Numbered from the stretch's first letter, positions 29,174 through 38,443 are shown. The stretch: DNA of 64,000 bases from Actinoplanes derwentensis (GCF_900104725.1 NZ_LT629758.1:8704001-8768000); one strand, 5' to 3'. Program-made: numbers and translations. The notes: a model not told the origin generated them from the sequence alone.

Positions 29174-29659
29174 TCACCCGGCCGGGGTACCCCCGGCAGC
29201 CGGCTCCACCAACTCCACCAGCACCCCGCCGGCGTCCTTGGGGTGCACGAAGTTGATCCGGGAGCCGGCCGTGCCACGTTTCGGGCTGTCGTACAGAAGG
29301 CGCAAGCCGCGGGCTCGCAGCGCGTCGGCGGCGGCCTCGACATCGGTCACGGTGTAGGCGAGTTGCTGGAGGCCGGGACCGTTGCGATCGATGAACCGGG
29401 CGATCGCCGAGTCCGGCCGGGCCGGGGCGAGCAGTTGGATCCGCGGGCCGTCGTCGTCCTCGCCGACCGCCAGCATCGCCTCGCGGACGCCCTGTTCCTC
29501 ATTGATCTCCTGGTGCACGCAGCGCAGCCCGAAAGTGTCCTGATGGAAGCGGATCGCCTCGTCCAGGTCCGGCACTGCGATTCCGACATGGTCGATGCGT
29601 AACAGTCCGGGGAGTGTGACATTCTCGGCCGCGCCGGTATTCGGTGTGTCGTCAATCAT
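29174..29659 (-). CDS. mce: methylmalonyl-CoA epimerase
   Basis: A 161-residue VOC-fold epimerase that interconverts (R)- and (S)-methylmalonyl-CoA, feeding the B12-dependent mutase. IDHVGIAVPDL opens module 1, LQQLAYTVTDV module 2, and LVELVEP ends the fold; His, Gln and Glu metal ligands are in place. It is divergent from the thiolase gene (61-bp gap). The cobalamin adenosyltransferase in the window serves the same pathway. Confidence 0.9.
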   Translation of the reverse strand: MIDDTPNTGAAENVTLPGLLRIDHVGIAVPDLDEAIRFHQDTFGLRCVHQEINEEQGVREAMLAVGEDDDGPRIQLLAPARPDSAIARFIDRNGPGLQQLAYTVTDVEAAADALRARGLRLLYDSPKRGTAGSRINFVHPKDAGGVLVELVEPAAGGTPAG

Positions 29660-29720
29660 GCCGATAGTGTCGAACCTGACCCATCGTTAAGGCCAGCCCC
29701 GGGCCCCCGCAGAATGGATC

Positions 29721-30911
29721 GTGACCGTGACCAGCTCCGTCATCGTCAGTGGCGCCCGGACCCCGATGGGGCGTCTGCTCGGCAACCTCAGACATCTGCC
29801 CGCCACCGCCCTCGGCGGGCACGCGATCTCCGCCGCGCTCAGCCGGGCCGGCGTCGCACCGGACCGCGTTCAGTACGTGATCATGGGCCAGGTGCTCCAG
29901 GCCGGCTGTGGTCAGATCCCGGCCCGGCAGGCGGCGGTCGCCGCGGGCATCCCGATGTCCACCCCGGCCCTGACCGTCAACAAGGTCTGTCTCTCCGGCC
30001 TCGACGCGATCGCCCTGGCCGACCAGCTGATCCGGGCCGGCGAGTTCGACATCGTGGTGGCCGGCGGCATGGAGTCGATGACCAACGCGCCGCATCTGCT
30101 GACCGACCAGCGCCAGGGCCGCAAGTTCGGTGACGTGCTGGTGCGCGACCACGCCGCGTTCGACGGCCTGATGGACCCGTGGGCCGGCATCTCGATGGGC
30201 GAGTCGACCGAGGCCAGCGGCGTCCGGCTGGGCATCAGCCGGGAACAGCAGGACGAGTTCGCCGCCCGGAGCCACCAGCGGGCCGCCACCGCGCAGCGCG
30301 AGGGGTGGTTCGCCGAGGAGATCGTCGCGGTCCCGGCCGCCGGCCGGGAGCCGGCACCGGTCGACGGCGACGAGGGCGTCCGGCCCGGTGCCACCGCGGA
30401 GTCCCTGGCCTCGCTGCGCCCGGCGTTCACCCCGGACGGCACGATCACCGCGGCGACCGCTTCACCGATCTCCGACGGCGCGGCCGCGGTCCTGGTGATG
30501 AGCCGGGCGAAAGCCGAGGAGCTGGGGCTGACCTGGCTGGCCGAGATCGTCGCGCACGGCAACGTGGCCGGCCCGGACAGTTCGCTGCAGTCCCAGCCGG
30601 CCAACGCGATCCGGCACGCGCTGGGCAAGGCCGGGCTGACCGCGGACGACCTCGACCTGGTCGAGATCAACGAGGCCTTCGCCCAGGTGGTCATCCAGTC
30701 CACCCGCGAGCTGAAGGTCGACGAGGCGATCGTCAACGTGAACGGCGGCGCCATCGCCCTGGGGCACCCGATCGGCATGTCCGGCGCCCGGCTCGTCCTC
30801 ACTCTCGCCCTGGAGCTGCGGCGCCGTGGCGGCGGGATCGGCGCGGCCGGTCTCTGCGGCGGCGGCGGTCAGGGCGACGCGCTGATCATCAAGGTGCCGG
30901 CCGTCCGCTAG
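29721..30911 (+). CDS. acetyl-CoA C-acetyltransferase (thiolase)
   Basis: A 396-residue thiolase that condenses or cleaves acetoacetyl-Co[13 protein letters not shown] has the nucleophilic Cys, [17 protein letters not shown] the catalytic His, and [11 protein letters not shown] the second Cys position. The start is GTG 29721. With the hydroxybutyryl-CoA dehydrogenase it could supply acetoacetyl-CoA/PHB or beta-oxidation chemistry. Confidence 0.95.
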   Translation: MTVTSSVIVSGARTPMGRLLGNLRHLPATALGGHAISAALSRAGVAPDRVQYVIMGQVLQAGCGQIPARQAAVAAGIPMSTPALTVNKVCLSGLDAIALADQLIRAGEFDIVVAGGMESMTNAPHLLTDQRQGRKFGDVLVRDHAAFDGLMDPWAGISMGESTEASGVRLGISREQQDEFAARSHQRAATAQREGWFAEEIVAVPAAGREPAPVDGDEGVRPGATAESLASLRPAFTPDGTITAATASPISDGAAAVLVMSRAKAEELGLTWLAEIVAHGNVAGPDSSLQSQPANAIRHALGKAGLTADDLDLVEINEAFAQVVIQSTRELKVDEAIVNVNGGAIALGHPIGMSGARLVLTLALELRRRGGGIGAAGLCGGGGQGDALIIKVPAVR

Positions 30912-30917
30912 AACCCT

Positions 30918-31505
30918 TCAGAACTCCGCGAACCGCGCGGCCGTCTCCTCGATCATCGCGCGATCCCAGGTCAGGCTGCCGTCGTCGAGTTCGGCCACGG
31001 TCGCGCGCAGCCAGCCGATCTCGGCGCGGAGCATGGCCGCGCGGTACTCGTCCTCGATCAGGAAGAGCCGCGGCAGTCCGGGCGGCGCCTGCCCGTCGAC
31101 CGCCGCGGCCCGCTCGGACAGTGCCTCGATCCGCCGTTGCAGCAGCTCCCGGGTCTCGGCCGGGCTGAGGGTGGGTAGAAAGGCGAGGGCCACCGGGAAC
31201 TCCGGGAACTCGCGGGCCGGCTCCGGCAGCATCTCCAGCAGCCATCGGCGCAGGGTCGCCGCACCCTCCTCGGTCACCTCGTAGACGGTCCGTTCCGGCC
31301 GCCCGGCCTCCCGGCTGGTGCCGCCGGCGCGGGCCAGTCCGTCCCGGACGAGCCGGTCCAGGGTTTGGTAGACGCTGTTGCGCTGCGCCACGTTGACCAG
31401 CTGGTCCTGGCCGCGCTGCTTGATCACCTGCTGCATCCGGTACGGGTGCATCGGCGTCTCCACGAGCAGCGCCAGCAGAACCATCGCCAGGGGAGACCGC
31501 TTCAT
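30918..31505 (-). CDS. PadR-family transcriptional regulator
   Basis: A 195-residue regulator. The N-terminal winged helix (VLLALLVETPMHPYRMQQVI, then NSVYQTLDRLVRDGLA) is PadR-type, followed by a helical dimerisation domain of the Vir class. It is divergent from the FAD monooxygenase with only 53 bp between starts and a palindrome on that gene's start codon, so it probably represses it and itself. Confidence 0.92.
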   Translation of the reverse strand: MKRSPLAMVLLALLVETPMHPYRMQQVIKQRGQDQLVNVAQRNSVYQTLDRLVRDGLARAGGTSREAGRPERTVYEVTEEGAATLRRWLLEMLPEPAREFPEFPVALAFLPTLSPAETRELLQRRIEALSERAAAVDGQAPPGLPRLFLIEDEYRAAMLRAEIGWLRATVAELDDGSLTWDRAMIEETAARFAEF

Positions 31506-31522
31506 GTGGCTCAGCTTAGGTC

Positions 31523-31551
31523 TTGACGGTTCTTAGTCATCTCATCAATAG
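31523..31551 (+). promoter_or_regulatory. putative promoter of the FAD monooxygenase gene
   Basis: TTGACG (31523-31528) is followed after 17 nt by CAATAG (31546-31551). Transcription would then begin at or beside ATG 31559, giving a leaderless mRNA, and no ribosome site is present before that ATG. Confidence 0.4.
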
Positions 31552-31565
31552 TCATTGTATGACTA
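31534..31565. promoter_or_regulatory. TAGTCAT operator array, probable PadR binding site
   Basis: TAGTCAT at 31534-31540 and 31549-31555 is followed by the inverted ATGACTA at 31559-31565. The last two form a perfect 7-3-7 palindrome whose right half is the monooxygenase start codon. A repressor here would block both initiation and early elongation. Confidence 0.65.
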
Positions 31566-32740
31566 AAAATGCCGCGGTGGTCGGTGGCGGAATCGCCGGC
31601 ACGGCCACCGCCATCGCCCTCCAGCGCGTCGGGTGGTCCCCAGTGATCTACGAGGCCCAGGACCGGGGAGCCGACGAGCGGGGCGTCTTCGTGACCCTCG
31701 CGGTGAACGGGATCAACGCCCTGCGCGCCCTCGGCCTGGACCCGGCCGTCGTGCTGGCCCGCGGGTTCGCCACCCCGGTGCTCGCGCTGCACGGCGCCAC
31801 CGGGCGGCTGCTGGCCGACCTGCCACTCGGCGGCCCACTGCCGGACGGGACGGTCACCACGACGATCAAGCGGGCGGATCTCTACGCGGCCCTGCGTGCA
31901 CAGGCGCAGGGCAAGGGCATCGAGATCCGGTACGGGCATCGCCTCACCGCCGCCACGACCACTCCCGAGGGTGTCGTCGCCGAGTTCGGTGCCGCCGCCA
32001 CGGTCGCCGCCGAACTGCTCGTCGGGGCGGACGGCCTGCATTCCCGTACCAGAAAGGTCCTTGATCCGCAGGCCCCCGCACCGCACCATCTGGGCCTGCT
32101 CAACGCCGGGGGCTTCACCGACGGCCCGGTCGATCGACGGCTCGCGCCGCCGCCGGGAGTGATGCGGATGTCGTTCGGGCGGCGGGCGTTCTTCGGGTGG
32201 GCCGCCGCGCCGGACGGATCGGTCTGGTGGTTCGCCAACCCGCCGCGCAAACGACCGGTGGAGCCCGGCGAGTTCACCCCGGAGACCTGGCGGGCCTACC
32301 TGCTCGGCCTGTTCGAGGGCGAGCAGGCCGCCGAGCTGATCCGGGCCACCGTCGAGATCCTCGGCCCGTGGAACACCCGCGACCTGCGGCGGGTCCCGAT
32401 CTGGCACGGCGACCGGATCGTGCTGGCCGGTGACGCCGCACACGCCGTGTCGCCGTCGTCCGGTCAGGGCGCGTCGATGGCGCTGGAGGACGCCGTGGTC
32501 CTCGGGCACAGCCTCCGGGAGTCCACGGAGGTGCCGGAGGCGCTGGCGGCCTACACGGCGATCCGCCGGCCGCGCGTCGAGAAGGTCGTCGCCTACGGCC
32601 GCCGTTCCAGCAGCGGAAAGGTGGCCGGGCCGGCCGGTGCCCGGATCCGGGACGCTCTGATGCCGAGTGTCATGCGGATGCTGCACCGCAAGGGCGACCC
32701 GCAAGCCTGGATCTTCGACCACCGGCTGCCCGTCGGCTGA
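31559..32740 (+). CDS. FAD-dependent aromatic-hydroxylase-type monooxygenase
   Basis: A 393-residue flavoprotein. VVGGGIAGTATAIAL binds the ADP part of FAD, LLVGADGLHSRTR is the DG motif, and LAGDAAHAVSPSSGQGASMALEDA the second FAD motif. It hydroxylates an aromatic or polyketide-like substrate with NAD(P)H and O2; TetX-like antibiotic-modifying enzymes share this plan. The start is ATG 31559, inside the palindromic operator. Control by the divergent PadR suggests induction by a phenolic or drug-like ligand (inference). Confidence 0.9.
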   Translation: MTKNAAVVGGGIAGTATAIALQRVGWSPVIYEAQDRGADERGVFVTLAVNGINALRALGLDPAVVLARGFATPVLALHGATGRLLADLPLGGPLPDGTVTTTIKRADLYAALRAQAQGKGIEIRYGHRLTAATTTPEGVVAEFGAAATVAAELLVGADGLHSRTRKVLDPQAPAPHHLGLLNAGGFTDGPVDRRLAPPPGVMRMSFGRRAFFGWAAAPDGSVWWFANPPRKRPVEPGEFTPETWRAYLLGLFEGEQAAELIRATVEILGPWNTRDLRRVPIWHGDRIVLAGDAAHAVSPSSGQGASMALEDAVVLGHSLRESTEVPEALAAYTAIRRPRVEKVVAYGRRSSSGKVAGPAGARIRDALMPSVMRMLHRKGDPQAWIFDHRLPVG

Positions 32741-32750
32741 GGACGGGGGT

Positions 32751-32782
32751 GCCCCGGCAGCGTTGGCGGGCGCTACCGGGGC
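32751..32782 (+). terminator. terminator after the monooxygenase gene
   Basis: A 12-bp GC-rich stem with one mismatch (32751-32762 / 32771-32782) and an 8-nt loop lies 10 nt after the stop codon. The rest of the 178 nt before the next gene includes a TGTCTAGACA palindrome at 32812-32821, which could be an operator. Confidence 0.65.
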
Positions 32783-32960
32783 GGTGGGGAAGGATGCTTC
32801 TTTCTCAGACTTGTCTAGACAGGCTCCGGACGACAGTAGGGAAACCCCTTGTCGTCGTTCCACCGGGAGCCGTCCCGGTTCCGGCACCGGCTGTGACGTC
32901 CGATATCGGCGGCCTGGTGGCGACGCGAACAGACGTGACAGCGTGCGAGACTAGGTAACC

Positions 32961-33911
32961 ATGAGCGACCCACGGACCACTCCGTCGATCTTCACCCGCG
33001 GCGCGGTCGATCTCAGCGCGCTGCGCCCCTCGACGCCGGCCAGAACAGCCGCGCCGAGCCGTCCCGCAGCGCCGGCCGGCGAGATTCCCGGCAGCGCCTC
33101 CGACCCGGTTCCCGGTGCCGTTCCCGGGATCCCCGGCGTCGCCCCGGAGACCATCATCGAGGTCACCGAGGCCGACTTTCAGTCCGTCCTGGAGCGGTCC
33201 GTCACCACTCCGATCCTGCTGGACTTCTGGGCCGACTGGTGCGAGCCCTGCAAGCAGCTCTCCCCGGTGCTGGAACGCCTGGCCGAGGAGTATGCCGGTG
33301 CCTGGATCCTCGGCAAGGTCAATGTGGACGAGAACCCGCGTCTCGCGCAGGTCTTCCGGGTCCAGGGCATCCCGCAGGTGACCGCGGTGATCGGCGGGCA
33401 GCCGGTGGAAGGCTTCAGCGGAGTCCTGCCCGAGACCCAGATCCGGCAGTACATCGACGCCGTCCTCAAAGCCGCCGGTGTCAGCGTGGCCGCCCCCGAG
33501 GACCCGCGCCTGGACGCGGCCGACGACGCCCTGATGACCGGTGACCTGGACGCGGCCGAGGCGGCGTATCGGAAGATCCTCGCCGAGGCGCCCGCCGACA
33601 CGGCCGCCGAGTCCGGCCTGGCCCAGGTGGAGCTCTACCGCCGCATCGCCGGTGTCGACCCGTCCGCTGCCCTGGCCAAGGCGGCCGCCGACCCCGAGGA
33701 CGTGGCGGCCCAGCAACTCGCCGCCGACATCGAGGTGCTCAGCGGACAGGCCGACCAGGCGTACTCCCGGCTGGTCGCCCTGATCAAGAAGACCTTCGGC
33801 GACGACCGGGACGCGGTGCGCAAGCACCTGCTGTCGCTGTTCAGCGTGGCCGGCCCCGACGACCCCGCGGTCGCCGGCGCGAGACGTGCATTGGCCAGCG
33901 CACTCTTCTAA
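32961..33911 (+). CDS. thioredoxin-like co-chaperone with TPR domain, CnoX/YbbN type
   Basis: A 316-residue protein with a Pro/Ala-rich N-terminus (~1-60), a thioredoxin fold with active-site WCEPC (C94, C97), and a C-terminal tetratricopeptide-like helical region from ~185. CnoX proteins protect unfolding proteins from oxidation and hand them to chaperonins. The intact CxxC suggests redox activity, unlike the E. coli YbbN SxxC. The arginase-like gene begins 30 nt downstream. Confidence 0.88.
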   Translation: MSDPRTTPSIFTRGAVDLSALRPSTPARTAAPSRPAAPAGEIPGSASDPVPGAVPGIPGVAPETIIEVTEADFQSVLERSVTTPILLDFWADWCEPCKQLSPVLERLAEEYAGAWILGKVNVDENPRLAQVFRVQGIPQVTAVIGGQPVEGFSGVLPETQIRQYIDAVLKAAGVSVAAPEDPRLDAADDALMTGDLDAAEAAYRKILAEAPADTAAESGLAQVELYRRIAGVDPSAALAKAAADPEDVAAQQLAADIEVLSGQADQAYSRLVALIKKTFGDDRDAVRKHLLSLFSVAGPDDPAVAGARRALASALF

Positions 33912-33941
33912 GCACTGGTTTTCGAGGACAAGGGGGGCGTC

Positions 33942-36254
33942 GTGCGCCGCATCGCCGTTCTGGACGCACCGTCCAATCTCGGCCTGCGCCCGCCGACCGC
34001 GACGTCGGTGCCGGGCTGCGGCAAAGCGCCCGGCGCCCTCCGAGACCAGGGGCTGCTGGCCAAACTGGGTGCTCGCGACGCGGGCTGCCTGACCCCGCCG
34101 CGGTACGACCCGGGCGACTGGCGCCCCGGCGACGGTGTCGCCCACGCCACCGAGATCGCGGCCTACTCCCGGGCCCTGGCCGACCGGATCGGGACGATCC
34201 TCGACAACGGCGAGTTCCCGGTGGTGCTCGGCGGCGACTGCTCGATACTGATCGGCTCCGGCATCGCCATGCACCGCCTCGGCGACGCCGTCGGCGGCCG
34301 GATCGGCCTGGTCTTCGTCGACGGGCACTCCGACTTCCGGCACCCCGGCAACGCGTCCTACGTGGGTGCCGCCGCCGGTGAGGACCTCGCCCTGGCCACC
34401 GGCCGCGGCCAAGCCGACCTGGCCGACATCGAATCCCGCCGCCCGTACTTCCGCGACATCGACGTGATCGTCCTCGGCATCCGTGCCCAGGACGAGTACC
34501 GCCTCGACCTCCAAGCCGCCGGCATCGTCACCCGGCCGGTCCCCGCGCTGCGTGCCGAAGGTGCCGCCCGCAGCGCCCAATGGGCCCGCGACCAGCTTGT
34601 CGACTGCGCCGGCTACTGGGTCCACATCGACGTCGACGTTCTCGACCCGGCGGTCATGCCGGCCGTCGACGCCCCCGACCCCGGCGGGATCGCCTTCCCC
34701 GAACTGGAACTGCTCCTGTCCGGCCTGGTCGAATCCCCGCACTGCCTGGGCGTCGAGATCACCGTCTTCGACCCGGACTACGACCCCGACGGGCGGTACG
34801 CGGCCGAGATCACGTCGGCGGTCGTCAGCGGCCTGTCCCCGGTCCGCAGCATGGCGTCCCGCCCGGACCTGGTCGCCGCCCGCCTGGACCTGGACAACCA
34901 GCCCGCCGCGGTCGTCGCCATCGAGGCGGATGACGCTGAGACGCCCGGCGAGGCAGGCGCCGTGGGCGTGCCTGGCGGGGCGTGGGACATGGGCGTGCCT
35001 GGCGGGGCGCGGGTCGTGGGCGCGCCTGACGAGACGCCCACCGAGTCGGCGGCGGTCGGCCCAGCGGTGATCGACCCGGTGGCCGACCCAGCGGCGATCG
35101 AGCCGGCGGTGGCCGAGGCCGCGGCGGACCCAGCCGCCTCTGATCCGGTGGTGGCTGACCTTTCAGCGGCTGATTCGTTCGCGCCTGACCCCGGGATGAC
35201 CGATCCGGCCACGGGTGAACCTGTCGTGATCGATCCGGCTGTGACCGAATCGCCTGCCACTGTGACCACTCTCGACTTGATAATTACTGCGGCGACCACC
35301 GGGCGGTCGGCGTCTTTGCTGGTCAGGACTCTTGGCGTCGACTCGGCCGAGGACTCCGGCCAGGGTCTGGGGGACGATCCGCAGCATGTCGACGGCCCGG
35401 TGAGTCCTGCCGGAGGTGACTCGGCCGAGGCTGTGGATCTTGCGGACGATGAGCGGTTGTCGTCGGCGGAGGCGTCTCCGGAGCAGATTTCGGACCAGGA
35501 GTACCAGGACTACCAGAATCCGGTGGATGGCGATGGCGGCAGCCTGTCCAGCGATGCCGGTTTCGTTCTGACCGCGGCACTCTCCTGGCCCGGCACCCGA
35601 AACGGTCTCCGGCCCGACGAGGACGCTGCTCCCCGGAACGGTGAGGCCGCTGGGTTCCGGCCCGATGAGGCTGTCGGCGACGAAGAGGCGGAGGACACCT
35701 CCTCGGAGCTGATCGACGCGGCCGGTGAGCGGGAAGCCGCTGCCGCTGCCTCGGACGAGGACGAGGACGAGGACGAGGAGATCGTGGCGGCCGAGGAGTC
35801 CACCGGGTCGGAGGAGTCCGCGGAATCCGTGGACGAACCCGGCATGGACGATCCGGAGGGCGCGGAGCACGAGCCGTCCACAGCGGCTGAGGAAGAGCCT
35901 GATCCTGCGGTTGATCAGAATTCCGGGCCGGTGGCCGAGGAAGAGGCCGGGCCTGAGGCTGAGGCCGGGCCTGAGGTTGAGGCTGGGCCTGAGGTTGAGG
36001 AGAAGCCGCAGCCTGAGGTTGAGGAACCGGTTCCGGTGAACAGCCGGGCGGAATCCGGCCGGAGCGGTAACGAGGTCCGGCTGCTGTCCCGGCCGCTCGG
36101 GTCGGCGCCGTTGCTCGATTCGGAGCCGCTACCCGCCACCCGTCCCGGAATGCTGCGCCCGCGCCGGCCGGTCGATCCGCCCGCGGCGGGCGGCTATCCC
36201 CCGTCGGCAGCGGGTACCGGACCGTTCGGCGGCTTCCCACCCGGCGCCGCGTGA
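33942..36254 (+). CDS. arginase/agmatinase-fold protein with ~440-residue acidic disordered tail
   Basis: Residues 1-328 are a ureohydrolase domain: LGGDCSILIG, FVDGHSDF (D127, H129, D131) and HIDVDVLDP (D230, D232). The usual metal ligand His of GGDHS is C100 here. Residues 329-770 have no fold signal: Pro/Ala/Asp/Glu-rich, with 9- and 6-residue repeats and runs such as DEDEDEDEE, ending in a Pro/Gly-rich basic segment. The domain hydrolyses guanidino compounds in relatives; the substrate here is unknown. GTG 33942 follows AAGGGGGGCG. Confidence 0.8.
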   Translation: MRRIAVLDAPSNLGLRPPTATSVPGCGKAPGALRDQGLLAKLGARDAGCLTPPRYDPGDWRPGDGVAHATEIAAYSRALADRIGTILDNGEFPVVLGGDCSILIGSGIAMHRLGDAVGGRIGLVFVDGHSDFRHPGNASYVGAAAGEDLALATGRGQADLADIESRRPYFRDIDVIVLGIRAQDEYRLDLQAAGIVTRPVPALRAEGAARSAQWARDQLVDCAGYWVHIDVDVLDPAVMPAVDAPDPGGIAFPELELLLSGLVESPHCLGVEITVFDPDYDPDGRYAAEITSAVVSGLSPVRSMASRPDLVAARLDLDNQPAAVVAIEADDAETPGEAGAVGVPGGAWDMGVPGGARVVGAPDETPTESAAVGPAVIDPVADPAAIEPAVAEAAADPAASDPVVADLSAADSFAPDPGMTDPATGEPVVIDPAVTESPATVTTLDLIITAATTGRSASLLVRTLGVDSAEDSGQGLGDDPQHVDGPVSPAGGDSAEAVDLADDERLSSAEASPEQISDQEYQDYQNPVDGDGGSLSSDAGFVLTAALSWPGTRNGLRPDEDAAPRNGEAAGFRPDEAVGDEEAEDTSSELIDAAGEREAAAAASDEDEDEDEEIVAAEESTGSEESAESVDEPGMDDPEGAEHEPSTAAEEEPDPAVDQNSGPVAEEEAGPEAEAGPEVEAGPEVEEKPQPEVEEPVPVNSRAESGRSGNEVRLLSRPLGSAPLLDSEPLPATRPGMLRPRRPVDPPAAGGYPPSAAGTGPFGGFPPGAA
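34964..35044. repeat. 27-nt in-frame tandem repeat in the arginase-like tail
   Basis: Two close units (34964-34990, 34991-35017) encode GVPGGAWDM and GVPGGARVV, and a diverged third (35018-35044) encodes GAPDETPTE. Confidence 0.8.
35946..35999. repeat. 18-nt in-frame tandem repeat in the arginase-like tail
   Basis: Three units (35946-35963, 35964-35981, 35982-35999) encode AGPEAE or AGPEVE. Confidence 0.85.
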
Positions 36255-36360
36255 CGATCCCCGCTGAGGCCTGATCGGCACTGCGAGGTGTGACGCGCGG
36301 GCCTCGCGAGGTGTGACTCAGGTGCCTCGGGTGACGCCGGCGACCAGGTGCGAGAGCTCC

Positions 36361-36407
36361 TTGTGTGGTGAGTTCGGGTGCGAATCGAACCCGAACTCAC
36401 CACACAA
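36361..36407. terminator. 19-bp perfect hairpin between convergent genes
   Basis: Arms 36361-36379 and 36389-36407 are perfectly complementary (left arm TTGTGTGGTGAGTTCGGGT) around a 9-nt loop. The stem lies between the arginase-like gene and the convergent penicillin-binding protein gene. It shares TGTGTGGTGA with the hairpin at 58068-58116, so it may belong to a repeat family as well as terminate. Confidence 0.7.
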
Positions 36408-36425
36408 TCGGGAGCCGGCTGGCGG

Positions 36426-38336
36426 TTACTTGTTCAGGGTCGTCAGGAAACGCTTGGCGATCGGGACGGCGGCCTCGGAACCGGCGCCGCCCTTCTGGAC
36501 CAGCACCGCGAAGGCCACGTCGTCCTGGTAGCCGATGAACCAGGAATGGGTGTCCTCGGAACCGTTCTGGAACTCGGCGGTGCCGGTCTTGCCGTACACG
36601 GCTTTGCCGGGGACGTTGCGCAGCCCCGTTCCGGTGCCGGAGGTGACCACTTCACGCATCATCGAGCGGAGTCCGGTGAGCGCCTTCTGGTCGAGCTGCG
36701 GTCCGGCGGTGCCGGCGTCGGCCGGAGCCGGATCGATGACCAGTTTGGGCGGCTGGTACTGGCCTTTGGCGACGGACGCGGTGGCGACGGCCATGGCGAG
36801 CGGGCTGACGACGGTGCTGCCTTGGCCGAAGACGGCGGAGGCGAGTTCGGTCGAGGTGCCGCCGTCGGAGACCTGGCCGGCGCTGGATTCGAGGCCGAGG
36901 TTCCAGGTGGCGCCGATGCCGAGGGCGGTGGACGCCTCTTGGAGACCGGCGGCGGTGAGTTTGGGCGCGAGGCTGGCGAAGGCGGTGTTGCAGGATTTGG
37001 CGAAGTCCACGTGGAACGCGACTTTACCGAGAGCCTGGTCGTTGGAGTTCTTGAACTCACGACCGTCCACGTTGACTGTTTTCGGACAGTTGACGACGGT
37101 GTCGGCGGTAAGGGCACCGCGAGCGAGTAGCCCGTACGCGGAAATCATCTTGTAGGTGGATCCGGGTGGCACCTGGCCGCTGAGGGCGGTGTTGACCCCG
37201 CCCGCGTCGGGTCCGTTGGCGGCGGCGAGCACGGCTCCGTCGCTGACCCGGACGGCCACCAGTGAGCTGGGGTTCTTCTCGGCAGCGAGGGCTTTGTCGG
37301 CGGCGTTCTGGACGGCTGTGTCGATGGTCACCTTGATGGGTTTCCCGGCGACCGGTTGTGAGGTGAAGAGTTCGGCGTCCTCGGTGGTGCCGTCGGCGGC
37401 CTCGCGGGCGATCACCACGGAGAGGCCGGGGGTGCCGCGCAGCGTGGTCTCGTATTTCTGCTGGAGGCCGCCGTGCCCGGTGGTGTCGCCGATGGCCAGG
37501 GCGCCCTCCGAGTTGCCGATGTCCTCCTCGGTGGCGGCGTCGACCGTGCCGAGCAGGGCGCGGGCGAATTCGCGGGTGGGCGCGAGCTGCCGGGTCTCCT
37601 CACGGAAGACGGTGCCGGGCAGGGGGCGTACGTCCGCCCGGATCTTGTCGTAGGCGGTCCGCCGCAGGGTGAGGACGTCCAGGAAGGCGCCGGGATCGGC
37701 CTTGGCCACGCGGTCCTTGAGATCGCTCATGTCGAGGTCCACATCGACCTTGGCGAACGCCGCGGCCAGGTCGGTCTGGAGTTTCGCCACGTCTTTGATC
37801 TTCTCGGGGCTGACCCCGATGGTGACCACCTTCTGCGGGGAGACCAGCGGGGCGTCCGCGGCGTCGTTGATCACGGCGCGCGCGGCGGCGACCCGGCGCA
37901 GCCGCAGTTTCTCGCCGTCGGTCAGCTGGGGTTGGACCAGGGCGGGTTCCCAGACGACCTGCCAGCCGTCGGTGTTGGCCTTGGTGGAGCGCACGGTGCT
38001 GGGGTAGCTCCACTCGACGCCGCCGGGCAGCGTCCATTTCACGGTGATCGGAGTGGTGGCGTTGTCGCCGGTCTCCTTGGTGTCACCGGCGGTGCTGACG
38101 GCGAGGGGCCGCCCGCTGAGGTCGCCGTAGAGTGCCCGGATCTGGGTGGAGACGTCGGCGGCCGCGATCTTGCCGCCGGCCGCGGTGACGAAGCCGACCG
38201 CGTTCAGGTCGCCGCCGGTCGTCCAGCCTTTCAGGAAGGCCTCGACGGTGTCGCCCGGTGGTTCCGCGGAGCAGCCGGCCAATCCACCCGTGGTGAGTAG
38301 TAACAGGGCGGCCAGGCCGGCCGTGGTGCGGCGCAT
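36426..38336 (-). CDS. class B penicillin-binding protein, lipoprotein with MecA-like N-terminal domain
   Basis: A 636-residue transpeptidase. A lipobox (LLTTGGLAGC, Cys22) anchors it to the outer face of the membrane. An NTF2-like/MecA-N domain (~25-140) and a dimerisation domain precede the transpeptidase domain: GSTYK (S393, K396), SCN (S448-N450) and KTG (K583). It cross-links peptidoglycan during growth or division. MecA-type N-domains are also found in low-affinity beta-lactam-resistant PBPs, but resistance cannot be read from sequence. It is divergent from the glutamate dehydrogenase gene (200 bp). Confidence 0.92.
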   Translation of the reverse strand: MRRTTAGLAALLLLTTGGLAGCSAEPPGDTVEAFLKGWTTGGDLNAVGFVTAAGGKIAAADVSTQIRALYGDLSGRPLAVSTAGDTKETGDNATTPITVKWTLPGGVEWSYPSTVRSTKANTDGWQVVWEPALVQPQLTDGEKLRLRRVAAARAVINDAADAPLVSPQKVVTIGVSPEKIKDVAKLQTDLAAAFAKVDVDLDMSDLKDRVAKADPGAFLDVLTLRRTAYDKIRADVRPLPGTVFREETRQLAPTREFARALLGTVDAATEEDIGNSEGALAIGDTTGHGGLQQKYETTLRGTPGLSVVIAREAADGTTEDAELFTSQPVAGKPIKVTIDTAVQNAADKALAAEKNPSSLVAVRVSDGAVLAAANGPDAGGVNTALSGQVPPGSTYKMISAYGLLARGALTADTVVNCPKTVNVDGREFKNSNDQALGKVAFHVDFAKSCNTAFASLAPKLTAAGLQEASTALGIGATWNLGLESSAGQVSDGGTSTELASAVFGQGSTVVSPLAMAVATASVAKGQYQPPKLVIDPAPADAGTAGPQLDQKALTGLRSMMREVVTSGTGTGLRNVPGKAVYGKTGTAEFQNGSEDTHSWFIGYQDDVAFAVLVQKGGAGSEAAVPIAKRFLTTLNK

Positions 38337-38443
38337 GCGGGTCCTTTCGGAACGACGACGGGTCGGCTAGGACGCACGGTAATGGGTACATGCCCGTCGT
38401 GGGTGGCCCGCACTGGGTGATACGGCCCGAACCGGCACTGGCA

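Noticed and set aside
32805..34742. 645-residue open frame on the minus strand
   Set aside because: Antisense to the CnoX-like and arginase-like genes, both of which have clear family motifs.
33942..36254. the acidic tail of the arginase-like protein as a separate gene or frameshift product
   Set aside because: The frame is continuous, no internal ribosome site precedes the tail, and tail composition shows normal GC-rich third positions. It is treated as one protein.
36361..36407. tRNA T-arm-like sequence (GGGTTCGATTCGC on the minus strand)
   Set aside because: The stem next to the TTCGATTC loop does not pair as a T-stem, and there is no acceptor, D or anticodon arm. It is part of a simple 19-bp hairpin.
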